This document shows positions 56,045 to 64,000 of a DNA stretch of 64,000 bases, in pieces (position 1 is the stretch's first letter; each line of letters begins with the position of its first letter). The stretch is from Odontesthes bonariensis (Eukaryota; Chordata; Actinopteri; Atheriniformes; Atherinopsidae): positions 9,291,339-9,355,338 of the forward strand of contig NC_134515.1 of NCBI RefSeq assembly GCF_027942865.1, read 5' to 3'. A model generated the notes under the pieces. That model saw nothing but the letters and a program-made list of their open reading frames with translations, searched no databases and was not told the DNA's origin. The translations under genes and the position numbers were made by a program.

Positions 56045-56210
56045 TGTGGATGGCACACGTTTGCACACAATTTGTGAGAAAAAATTGTTTAAAAAAAAAA
56101 TATATATATATATATTTTTTTTAAATCGTCTAAACAACCAAATATTTCGCGACCCCCCTGCAGTACCTCCGCGGACCCCCTGTTGAAGACCTCTGACCTA
56201 GCAGACACCA

Positions 56211-56885
56211 GTCAGCTTAGAGAACAGGAACCACACACTTGTCCATAGAACAGCAGACACTTGGACATCTCTACTGTCAGAGCTGATTTTCTCCTTTAAG
56301 AAGTTTCTGTCAGGTTCTGCTCCACCAGTCACTGACTAACACATTGTTTCACTTCCCTTTAAGAAACCTCTGATGCACATCAGCACAGAGAGAATCATCA
56401 TACAGTTTGATCTGAAATATCTAAAACTGTACGGGAAATTTAAAATCGCAGATGTCTGCAAATTTAGAAAGTGAGTTTTGCTTTAGTTCCAGTTCAGAAA
56501 AGCATCTCACTCACATTAAACATTCTACATATGGAGCATAAATATTGCTTAAACAAATGAACACATGCTTTAATTTAAAGGGGATTTAAATTAACGTATG
56601 ACATGATCATTACAGAGATTTTAGAATATTTCCTCTTTAGTTTAATGTTGTTCGACTTGTTAAAAATGCATGTTTTTCTTCATTGTAGAGACAGTCTTGC
56701 CTCAATTTTAAAATATTTGCTCTACTGTCACAAAAATGTTGACAAATTTTAGCAAAGCTGATCTTAGCCAAGCTCTATGAGGATAAATAAAAACTATGAA
56801 GATATTTTTCTAAACGTCAAACATTAAATGGAATAAGCCCACTTAAAAACTACAGTAATTGATATTAAATACAGTAAAAACTTAC
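56211..56885 (-). other. J1-C1 intron, homologous to the J2-C2 intron
   Basis: The string CAGTCACTGACTAACACATT with its CACTTCCCTTTAAGAAACCTCT continuation (56325-56372) recurs in the J2-C2 intron at 62425-62475. This shows that the two J-C units arose by duplication. No other feature. Confidence 0.7.
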
Positions 56886-56923
56886 TTCCAAACTCCAGTC
56901 TGGTTCCTCCACCGAACGTGTAC
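56886..56923 (-). pseudogene. Immunoglobulin light-chain J segment J1 (heptamer damaged)
   Basis: On the minus strand G-TAC-ACG-TTC-GGT... encodes [12 protein letters not shown] and ends at a donor A|GTAAGT. The FGGG bulge motif is intact. Upstream on the minus strand are nonamer GGTTTTTGT (56960-56952) and 23 spacer bases, but only CACTG remains where J2 has CACTGTG. Relative to J2 the unit is two bases short exactly in the heptamer. Recombination competence is therefore doubtful, and its C exon is destroyed. Confidence 0.8.
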
Positions 56924-56960
56924 CAGTGATACAAACTCATTGAGCCGCCGTACAAAAACC
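56924..56960 (-). other. Degenerate 23-RSS of J1
   Basis: Nonamer GGTTTTTGT, 23-base spacer identical to that of J2 except one or two positions, heptamer reduced to CACTG(GT). Confidence 0.75.
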
Positions 56961-57233
56961 TCTGACTGCACAGAGACATGGCTCTCTGACTCTGAGACAA
57001 ACAAAGTCTACAAAACTTTTACCTTTTTTTGGAATTTTGGTTCAAATAAAAACTGAAGATCAGACAGAGCAACAAATGTCTCACATCAGAGTTTTTATGG
57101 TAGTAGTTTTACTTTTGTGTGTTATGTTTTATGTCATACAGTTAAACAGAGACACTGTCTTATCACTCTGAAATAACAGTCAGTGTTTCAATGTCACCTG
57201 TTGTTATAAAACTGGTGTCCTGACCAGAGTTAA

Positions 57234-58298
57234 AGGGATACAAGGTAGTTTAGCGGCAGTATAGCGATCTCTATTGGTCAAACTGAAATTCTACACTGTC
57301 GTAAAAATGCCCACCTGTACACACCCACTAACTAACCATCGTGGCGAATGCTGCCGTTGTGTTATTTAGTCAGTGCAGTTAGGTCATCTGATTCACAAGT
57401 GTAGACTGCCCACGTAAGATACTATAATCAGAGATTTTCTGAAGAGTGAACTCAAGATAATATGCTATAATACTGTTGCTGGAGGAAGTGGCCGGGGACC
57501 GGGACGTCTGGGTTTCTCTGCTCAGGCTGCTGTCCCCGCGACCCGATCCCCGGACAAGCGGCACATAATGGATGGATGTATGGATGGACTGTTGCTGATC
57601 TTGAATGGGATTCTTCCCTCACCATGGTGTATTCGTGGAGTGATTCCTTTGTATTAGCAGACACTTACAAAAGTTACATCTTAGACAGATGCGCGCAGGC
57701 ACTACCAACACACGCCGCAAACTAGCTCTACACTATTCCGATTACAATCACAAATTAATCAATTTTCATTTGTAGATAACAATTCTTGTTCGGATCAAAA
57801 CGCTATTCTTATTCTAATCAGGGCAGTCCGTGTATTTCTGAAGCTAGGCTACGTCTCGAACTCAGAGGGGAATTAGAGCACCATCATCACCTGTCTCTTT
57901 ACGATCTAAAACGCAGATCACTATGGTAGATGAACAAGATCACGCTTGGAGAAATTTCACAAAGATGGGAAGTGCCAACATCGAACGTTTCATATTCAGT
58001 CTGTGAAAGGCAGAATATGAAACGCTTGGTGTTGGCTCTTCAACGCAAGCGAACACATAGCCTACGACTACAGCTAGCATACAGTACCTAGCTAAGTGCC
58101 GTAAACACAAACGACTCTTCTCACGCATCACGACACTTCAGAAGCGGGTCGCTCCTGCCGAAGTTACATATGGGATTTTCAGCATACAGATCCCTGTTGG
58201 GAGCGAGACAGGCTTCATTCGCTTACCATTGACTTGTTTAACCTTTGTTAAACTCCTGAAGGCTATAATTTTAGGTGAAAATGCTACCTAGTGCCCCT
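57234..58298. mobile_element. TTAA-flanked element between J1 and V
   Basis: TTAA at 57230-57233 and 58299-58302 flanks inverted ends AGGGATACAAGGTAGTTT and AGGGGCACTAGGTAGCAT (right, in reverse complement). About 1.07 kb, no transposase frame. It contains a nested RTE LINE tip with its own duplication. Piggybac/Kolobok-type target choice. Confidence 0.68.
57482..57587 (+). mobile_element. 106-bp 3' tip of an RTE-like LINE with 10-bp target duplication
   Basis: ACTGTTGCTG occurs at 57472-57481 and 57588-57597. The insert corresponds to the 3' end seen at 13841-13950 (GAGGAAGTGGCCGGGGACCG ... CCCGATCCCCGGACAAGCGG) followed by a GGATGGATG tail. Severely 5'-truncated. Confidence 0.82.
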
Positions 58299-58985
58299 TT
58301 AAGGGCATTCACTGTGAATTTCATTAATCTGTTGCCTGATTAGTACATCGTCATATGACAGCAGGGATTCTTCTGATAACAAGAGGTCACATAATAATAG
58401 AAGAACATGCAATGGCAGATTCTCTTTACAAGACAAACCAAATATACAAACATACATTTAAACAAATTTATTTTGACCTTGTAAACTGAAATTTCTTAAA
58501 TCAGATGAAGTTTTGGAGATTTCAGTAAGATGAAGAAGTTCCTTAGCATTTGGAGATATAGAGTTGTGTCTGAATTATGGATATTCAGATTATACTACAT
58601 ATATAATGAATGATGCATGATGACTGATATGAATGAAGATTCATTACAGAGTGTTTAACTCAAACCCTCTGAACAGCTTCAAAGTGGGCTGTATGCTTTG
58701 ATCCAAAATGTTCAGGTTTAACTTTGAAGTCAGAATGAGAGGACCCAAAATACTCAAAACACAAATCATTGTAAAAAAGATAATTTTAAGTAGAAAACTA
58801 AAAGAACATGGAGTAATAATCTCAGCAGAGAACAGGAAACATCCTGACATGTAGAGGACAGCTCCAGCTGACTGACTCTGTGTGTTTCCATATGTGTCCT
58901 GCCTCTCTGCTCCCAGATGTTAAGAGGTCAGTGTTGATCAGTGGCTGCCCAGACCTTTCAGAGACACTGACACACCAGCAGCACA

Positions 58986-59450
58986 ATGATGATGATGTCA
59001 CTGACTCTGCTGCTGACCACCCTGGGGCTCCTTGTTCAGGGTGAGAAATGAGCAGCATTTATCATCATTCTCTGTTATAAATGTTTTTAAACTGATGGTT
59101 TTTTGTGTAGTTAGATGAATTTGTTGTACTAACTTCTGTCCTCTTTTTCCAGGTTCATCAGGGGATCATCCTGACTCAGACTCCTGGATCTCAGTCTGTT
59201 TCTCCAGGACAGACTGTCTCTTTAAAATGTAAATCCAGTTCAGGTGTTAGCTATGATGTGCAGTGGTACCTTCAAAAACCTGGAGAAGCTTCTAAACTCC
59301 TAATTTATAATGCGAATTCCCGTTGGTCTGGAGTTTCTGATCGTTTCAGTGGAAGTTATTCTGGAACTGACTTCACTCTGAGCATCAGTGGAGTTCAGCC
59401 TGAAGATGCAGGAGTTTATTACTGTCAGCAGGACAACAGCTGGCCACTCA
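58986..59450 (+). pseudogene. Immunoglobulin light-chain V gene (kappa-like), frameshifted at leader/FR1
   Basis: Leader exon 58986-59040 (four ATG codons, then SLTLLLTTLGLLVQ) ends G|GTGAGA. The V exon begins after CCAG at 59153 and encodes [20 protein letters not shown], the first Cys of SLKC, the invariant Trp of [29 protein letters not shown], and [12 protein letters not shown] up to the RSS. Framework and CDR residues are all normal, and the domain belongs to the kappa-like fish L1/L3 group by appearance. However, the leader leaves one base of a codon while the V frame needs none: with the GGGG run at 59161-59164 the reading frame breaks before FR1 and meets TAA near 59230. One G fewer would give an open frame. 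It is either a pseudogene, an indel allele or a base-calling error. No octamer promoter element was seen upstream. Confidence 0.85.
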
Positions 59451-59478
59451 CACAGTGAAACAACATCGTACAAAAACC
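59451..59478 (+). other. 12-RSS of the V gene
   Basis: Heptamer CACAGTG (59451-59457), 12-base spacer (59458-59469), nonamer ACAAAAACC (59470-59478), matching the consensus closely. The V carries a 12-RSS and the J a 23-RSS, the kappa arrangement. Confidence 0.93.
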
Positions 59479-59479
59479 T

Positions 59480-60170
59480 CAGTCAGCTGCAGAGGAACTG
59501 ATCCACAGCTGCACTACAGCAGAGGCTTTTAAATAGAGTAAATATGTTTATGTAACAGAATACTGTCACAAAACATCACATCAATTCACATTCTTAACAA
59601 ATTATTTAATACACCGTGTCTCATTGCAGAAAAAATACTTGGTGTATCATCCATTATTATATCATCACTGTTAATGATGAAACTGAGACAAACTAAATGT
59701 TGTTAATTAGATAAATCCACTGTCTAATTTTAATGCAGAAGTATATGAAATCAGGTGCATATTTATAACATGAGTTTGATTTTTTTTTTTTCAATTTGTT
59801 TATTCTTTAAAATGCTATCAACATTAATTGAAGCATATAAATGGGAGTGTGAACATTTTGCTCACAGTAGATCCAGACCATACCGTCTTCTTCTATTCAA
59901 TATGAATCTTTATGTATTTTCTTATTTGCTCTGAAAAAAAATCAGATTCATGTTTATTCATTTAATCAAAATATTCTACATTAGAAGTTTAACATTTTAA
60001 TTTCACATTTTAGATTGAAATCATCATCAAAATACTTTTTAGGTAAAACTTCATACATGAAATGTAGGACATGGATCTATTTCAAGACCTGATATAAGTG
60101 AGAGTCATTGTTACTGTCAATGTTAATTAAAGTTTGACTATATTTGGGCCTCAGTCTCCATCCTGGGGTC
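59480..60170. other. Spacer between V and Harbinger copy 2
   Basis: AT-rich, no other V, J or C sequence recognised on either strand. Confidence 0.45.
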
Positions 60171-60175
60171 CGTTT

Positions 60176-61731
60176 CACAAAGCTGGTTCAACCAACTCTG
60201 AGTCTATTCCTGATCTCTGAGTTGATCTACTCTGAGATAGAAAACTCTGAGTTTTCGGTTCCACAAACGCAGATTTGAGTGAGGTTAATCAACTCTGAGT
60301 AAGTTCACCTTGAGTTTAGCGCGTGCACCACAACTTTAAAAAGCCAGCATCAATGGAGCCCCGATTCGACGAGTCACCTTGGCAACGGAGAAGAGGAGGG
60401 GCTACGTTTTTCACCAACCTCGAATTGGAAATCGTAATGCGCTCATACGCGAGTTTCAATACGTTTTTAGAAATAAGTGCAACACCGCTGCAGCAGCAAA
60501 AGTGTAAGTTTAAATGTAGTCCTTTGCAATCACAATAATATTACAGGGAAACTGCTTGAATGGTAGCCCATTCATTTATTTCATTTAGGTGTAATCCCGC
60601 AGGGGAGAAGCGCACTTGGCAGTTTAAGATGAAATATAAAAACATTGTTCAAACAGGTGAGACCTCGGCATGGAGGTACCTCATTTTGATCATGTTTTAC
60701 ACTGTAAAATTAATATTAAGTGGCTATTTGACTGTGCAGTTATTTTATTCCCAACATAATGCTGTTTTCACACACATAAACTATGTCTTCTCATCTATAT
60801 TATCCATCCATCCATTATCTATACCGCTGAATACGTCAGTCGGGTCGCGGGGGGGCTGGAGCCTATCCCAGCGGTCAATGGACAAGAGGCGGGGTACACC
60901 CTGGACAGGCCGCCAGTCCATCACAGGGGCAGGGCCACATAGAGACAAACGAGACAAACAACCATACACACTCACAGTCACTCCTAAGGACAATTTAGAG
61001 TCATCATCTATATCATGTTCTGTTAAATAATTAAGCCTATTTAAACTAACACAGACTTCTACTGAGCCAACAGAAAGAAGGCAGATGCCCGTAAAACGGG
61101 TGGTGCCCAGCACCACCACCTCTAACGGGAGGGCAGTGGCTGAGGGAAATCCACCCCCAAGACACGAGTGCCTTTATAAAATATAATAGGCCTATATGTC
61201 TTTTTTAAGCCTATTCATACAAATATTTATTTGTCTTTTTTTTCTTTTGTCCCAACACATTCTGATGGTGCCGCTCAAAAAGATAATTGTCTGTAAATGC
61301 AAAAATCTATGCGCGGTCTGATAACCATCTCCGACGAATATTTATTTCTCTGCGCAATAATGCTGCACCTTCATCCACAGGATCGTTGTCAAAAGGACAT
61401 GTTCGTGGAAAAAGTCGCCTCCTACTGTTCCTAATGGACTTCTAGTAGAAGAACTCGCTCTGCTGAATGAATGAATGAGGAAATCAAATGGCGTGTGTGG
61501 CTGAAAGAGGGCGGAGACAGAAAGAAACTCAAGGTTTCTTGAATAAAACCTGGTCCCGACCAGTTTAGGTTCAGAGAGTCTGTTATTCCGGTAACTGACC
61601 GTGAGGTTAAGTTACCCCTCTTTCTCGGGGTTGAGTTACCTCCCTTTGTGAAACGGAAAACTCAGGGTTTCCCTCATTTCAGGGTTAACCAACTCAGAGT
61701 TTTCACTAAACCTGCTTCGTGAAACGGACCT
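60176..61731. mobile_element. PIF/Harbinger-like element, copy 2 (inverted relative to copy 1)
   Basis: Ends GGGTCCGTTTCAC and the complement of AGGTCCGTTTCAC, flanked by CTG on both sides (60173-60175, 61732-61734). Internally the same parts as copy 1 occur in reversed order: Myb/SANT-like exons (60323-60655, plus strand), the CCAGTCCATCACAGGG repeat module (60800-61025), and the long outer arms. High similarity suggests both copies descend from one recent master. Confidence 0.8.
60323..60655 (+). pseudogene. Myb/SANT-like two-exon remnant (copy 2)
   Basis: Exon A starts at 60323 with MHHNFKKPASMEPRFDESPW and ends with the same GT|GTAAGT donor at about 60504. Exon B (about 60588-60655) encodes CNPAGEKRTWQFKMKYKNIV, one Gln shorter than copy 1 because of a 3-base deletion. 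The exon A sequence after RSYA differs from copy 1 by small indels. Fragment of a transposon gene. Confidence 0.55.
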
Positions 61732-61966
61732 CTGGTCTGTTAGATGGTGCTGAGACAGGTTTGTTTTACCGGACTGATGATGTGTTGCCGGAACAGTAAT
61801 CCTGCCCTGTAGATATTTCCTAACAACCAAAGAAAATTAGATAACAATTATTTCAAACGAACAGAAGCAAGAAACACCTTTAAGATGAAATCAGTAAGAC
61901 TTTTACAGCAAAAAGACTGAGAGCAGGAACAGAACAGAATCAGTATCAGAGTCCCAGTGAGTCAGG

Positions 61967-62289
61967 TCAGGACTGGGAACAATGGTCTCTCCTCACTGTC
62001 TCTGAGACTGGAGTCTGGCAGCCCTGGATGGCCTCACAGGTCACAGAGCTGGCCTTCTCCCACAGGTCTGCAGGGAGCCTCAGGGTGCTGCTCCAGCTGT
62101 AGAGGCCGTCCTTCTGCAGCACAAAGCGGCTCGTGCTCTGATCCAAGCTGCTGCTGCTGCCGTCCACCTTCCAGGACAGACTCCAGTCTGAGGGGAAGCC
62201 CTTGTTGGCCAGACACACGAGGGTGGCCTTGCCCTTCTGCAGCCCCTCTGTGGAGGGGGGGAACACCGTCAGGGTGGGACGGGTATCAC
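61967..62289 (-). CDS. Immunoglobulin light-chain constant domain C2 (kappa-like L1/L3 type)
   Basis: Single C exon, minus strand, 323 nt: acceptor TTTCCTAG precedes 62289, the first two bases complete a split codon shared with J, and TGA is at 61969-61967. It encodes [20 protein letters not shown], then [20 protein letters not shown] (first domain Cys and Trp), [28 protein letters not shown] (second Cys) and a C-terminal VRRDHCSQS whose Cys would pair with heavy chain. Length (about 106 residues) and motifs are those of a complete fish light-chain C domain. J2 lies 680 bp upstream on the same strand, so J2-C2 can be spliced (GS|DTRP). Function depends on a partner V; the only V seen here is on the opposite strand and frameshifted. 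Confidence 0.93.
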
Positions 62290-62969
62290 CTAGGAAACAC
62301 CAGTCAGGTCAGAGGACAGCAACCATAAAACTGTCAATCAAACAGCAGACAGTTGGACACCTTCAGTGTGAGAGAGTTGACTTTCCACTTGTAGAAGTTT
62401 CTGTCACATGTAATTTCTGCTCCATCAGTCACTGACTAACACATTGTTTCACTTCCCTTTAAGAAACCTCTCAGCAGAGACAGAAAATCATCTCATAGTT
62501 TTACCAGAAATATCTGAAACTGTACGGGATGTAAAACAAACACATGTGACATTATAAGTTTTACTTCGATATTCTCAAAAGTGAAAATATACATCAGTTA
62601 AAAGAATTTTCTGAAGACCAGTTCTAACATGTCCTTCAGATGGAGCAAAGTCATTATTTGAAAAAACACTGCAAACTATTTCAAATTAAATTTCACATAT
62701 GGCTTTATTCTAATAGAGAATTTAAATTTTAAACATTCATTGGTCAAATTTAGTCTTTGGACTTTAAAGCTTCTAAAATACAGTTTGACATAAACGTAGA
62801 AAAATATCATCAAAGCTGATCTGACTTGAATTCCACAAAGATAAGTAAAACTATGAATCCTGAAATAGTTTAAAAGGATGAATAAACATATTTTACTCAG
62901 TTTAAGATATTCAAATAATCCTTCAAATATAAAATATTGTATTTTTCTGTAAAAACAATATAAACTTAC
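62290..62969 (-). other. J2-C2 intron
   Basis: A 680-bp intron between donor A|GTAAGT (62969-62964) and the C2 acceptor. Its C-proximal third matches the J1-C1 intron. A kappa-type intronic enhancer could not be identified by eye. Confidence 0.7.
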
Positions 62970-63007
62970 TTCCAACTTCCAGTCTGGTTCCTCCACCAAA
63001 AGTCCAC
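62970..63007 (-). CDS. Immunoglobulin light-chain J segment J2
   Basis: 38 nt: G then TGG ACT TTT GGT GGA GGA ... encoding [12 protein letters not shown], ending A|GTAAGT so that the last base combines with GT of C2 to give Ser (VG-S-DTRPTL). FGGG motif intact. Flanked by a consensus 23-RSS. Appears functional. Confidence 0.92.
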
Positions 63008-63046
63008 CACAGTGATACAAAGTCATTGAGCCGCCGTACAAAAACC
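63008..63046 (-). other. 23-RSS of J2
   Basis: On the minus strand nonamer GGTTTTTGT (63046-63038), 23-base spacer (63037-63015) and heptamer CACTGTG (63014-63008), all consensus. Confidence 0.94.
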
Positions 63047-64000
63047 TCTGACTGCACAGAGACACGGCTCACGGCTTTCTGACTCTGAAACAAATAAACT
63101 CAGCAAACTTTTTTTGGATTTCTGAACAATTTCTTCTCATTAAACTTTATCGTATTAAAACTGAAAATAACACAGATCAACAAATCCTATTTTTACATGT
63201 GTATTAATAATTTTAAATATTACTCAAAAGTGTAAAAATATTCCTCGAGTTATGAAAAAAGACTTATTCATTGCTGTCCTGCTAAATATTTTTGTCATAA
63301 GTGAGATATTCTGATCACATTAATTAACAAATAAAATAGAAACTGATACTGATAAATATTTTGAATCATTAGCACATTAAAGCTATTGATCCACTGATAA
63401 GACCAGACATACCCTAACTCAGTCATTATATAAGTTAATCATTATTTTATCAACCCTAAATTATATTCTCTCCTGCAAAATCAGGATGAAATCCTAGAGG
63501 GGGATTTTTCAAACATGATTAAAGCTAAAGTGTCTAAAGACTCAAGAGACTCACTTCAGAACAAGAAAGCTTTCCACAGAGCAAAGTGTTTTCTCTATAA
63601 AGGCTACTTGCAGCTCCTTTATAGTAACATCACTATATTTTCAGTGCTTCCAGAACATTATATTCTTATGGTTGTCTGAATAAAGTTTAACATACTTACA
63701 TTTTGTCTCATGTGAAAATTCCACAGATATAACTCAGCACATCTTTTACATGTTCAGAAATGTTTTTATGGAGGTGGGAAGAGGTGTAGGGTGGCGTTAT
63801 TGTCCAAGTGCTTTTCACCTTTCAACTTTGCTCTGTGTTGTAGAATGTTTGGGTGAGATGTGAATAAAAACATGGTTATATGTTGGCATCATGCGTTGTA
63901 AAACATGTGCAAAAAATTTTCCTCCATTATGACGAGGTCAAATGTATCCGTTGTGTGTTGACTGGGCCCTAAAAGCACAAACCCCATAAGTTAGAACCTT
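63047..64000. other. Unassigned sequence beyond J2
   Basis: The first ~60 bases resemble the region beyond J1 (GACTGCACAGAGACA shared), extending the duplicated J-C unit. No V gene or other feature is recognised before the window end. Confidence 0.45.

Larger units (their letters stand above)
55236..56202. mobile_element. hAT element inserted at the C1 splice acceptor
   Basis: Ends CAGGGGTCTTCAACG and CAGAGGTCTTCAACAG (right, in reverse complement). Flanking 8-mers ACCTAGGA (55228-55235) and ACCTAGCA (56203-56210) differ at one position. The duplicated target contains the acceptor CTAG|GT of C1, so an acceptor-like AG is kept next to the exon but the branch-point/pyrimidine tract is replaced by element sequence. 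A second hAT (55486-56044) is nested inside. Confidence 0.78.

Noticed and set aside
58860..58985. Octamer/TATA promoter for the V gene
   Set aside because: I searched by eye for ATTTGCAT or ATGCAAAT and a TATA box before the leader and found none clear enough to report.
1..64000. Bacterial-type features (operons, CRISPR arrays, riboswitches)
   Set aside because: Tandem repeats here are microsatellites or transposon bodies without regular spacers, and genes are spliced; the window is vertebrate.

Overview
This window looks like nuclear DNA from a ray-finned (teleost) fish. It contains spliced vertebrate genes with GT-AG introns, an immunoglobulin light-chain V/J/C cluster with opposed transcriptional orientation as in teleosts, and many fish-type mobile elements (L2-, RTE- and L1-like LINEs, tRNA-derived SINEs, hAT, Tc1, PIF/Harbinger and TTAA-target DNA transposons). 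All calls come from reading the sequence; no database was searched.

Layout. 1-7.8 kb: no recognisable exon, only transposon remnants. 7.8-8.3 kb: a CpG-rich block with good splice donors on both strands, probably a promoter or first exon of a gene lying mainly outside the window. 13.2-31.2 kb, minus strand: a complete six-exon gene for a 378-residue HAD-fold-like protein, its introns packed with transposons. 31.4-36 kb: a foldback element, an L1-like LINE 3' end and a Harbinger-type element (copy 1). 36.1-41.8 kb, minus strand: a complete eight-exon DNase I-family gene (316 residues, dnase1l1-like) with signal peptide and hydrophobic C-terminus. 43.5-54.7 kb: transposon-rich spacer with a TTAA MITE, an L2-like LINE split by a solo LTR, hAT MITEs and a decayed ZMYM1-like hAT transposase.

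55-63 kb: immunoglobulin light-chain region. A damaged minus-strand J-C unit (J1-C1: truncated C exon, hAT inserted across its splice acceptor, J heptamer missing two bases) is followed by a plus-strand kappa-like V gene with a perfect-form 12-RSS but a one-base frameshift at the start of framework 1, then a second minus-strand J-C unit (J2-C2) that looks intact (23-RSS, J, complete C exon). V and J-C are opposed, so joining would have to be inversional.

Themes worth following: (i) nearly every insertion can be dated relative to its neighbours by target-site duplications; (ii) five independent insertions at TTAA; (iii) two ~1.6 kb Harbinger copies in opposite orientation flank a 25 kb block containing the DNase gene, J1-C1 and V but not J2-C2, so recombination between them would flip V relative to J2-C2; (iv) the HAD-like protein keeps HAD landmarks but has Asn for the second motif-I aspartate, and its model uses a GC-AG intron.
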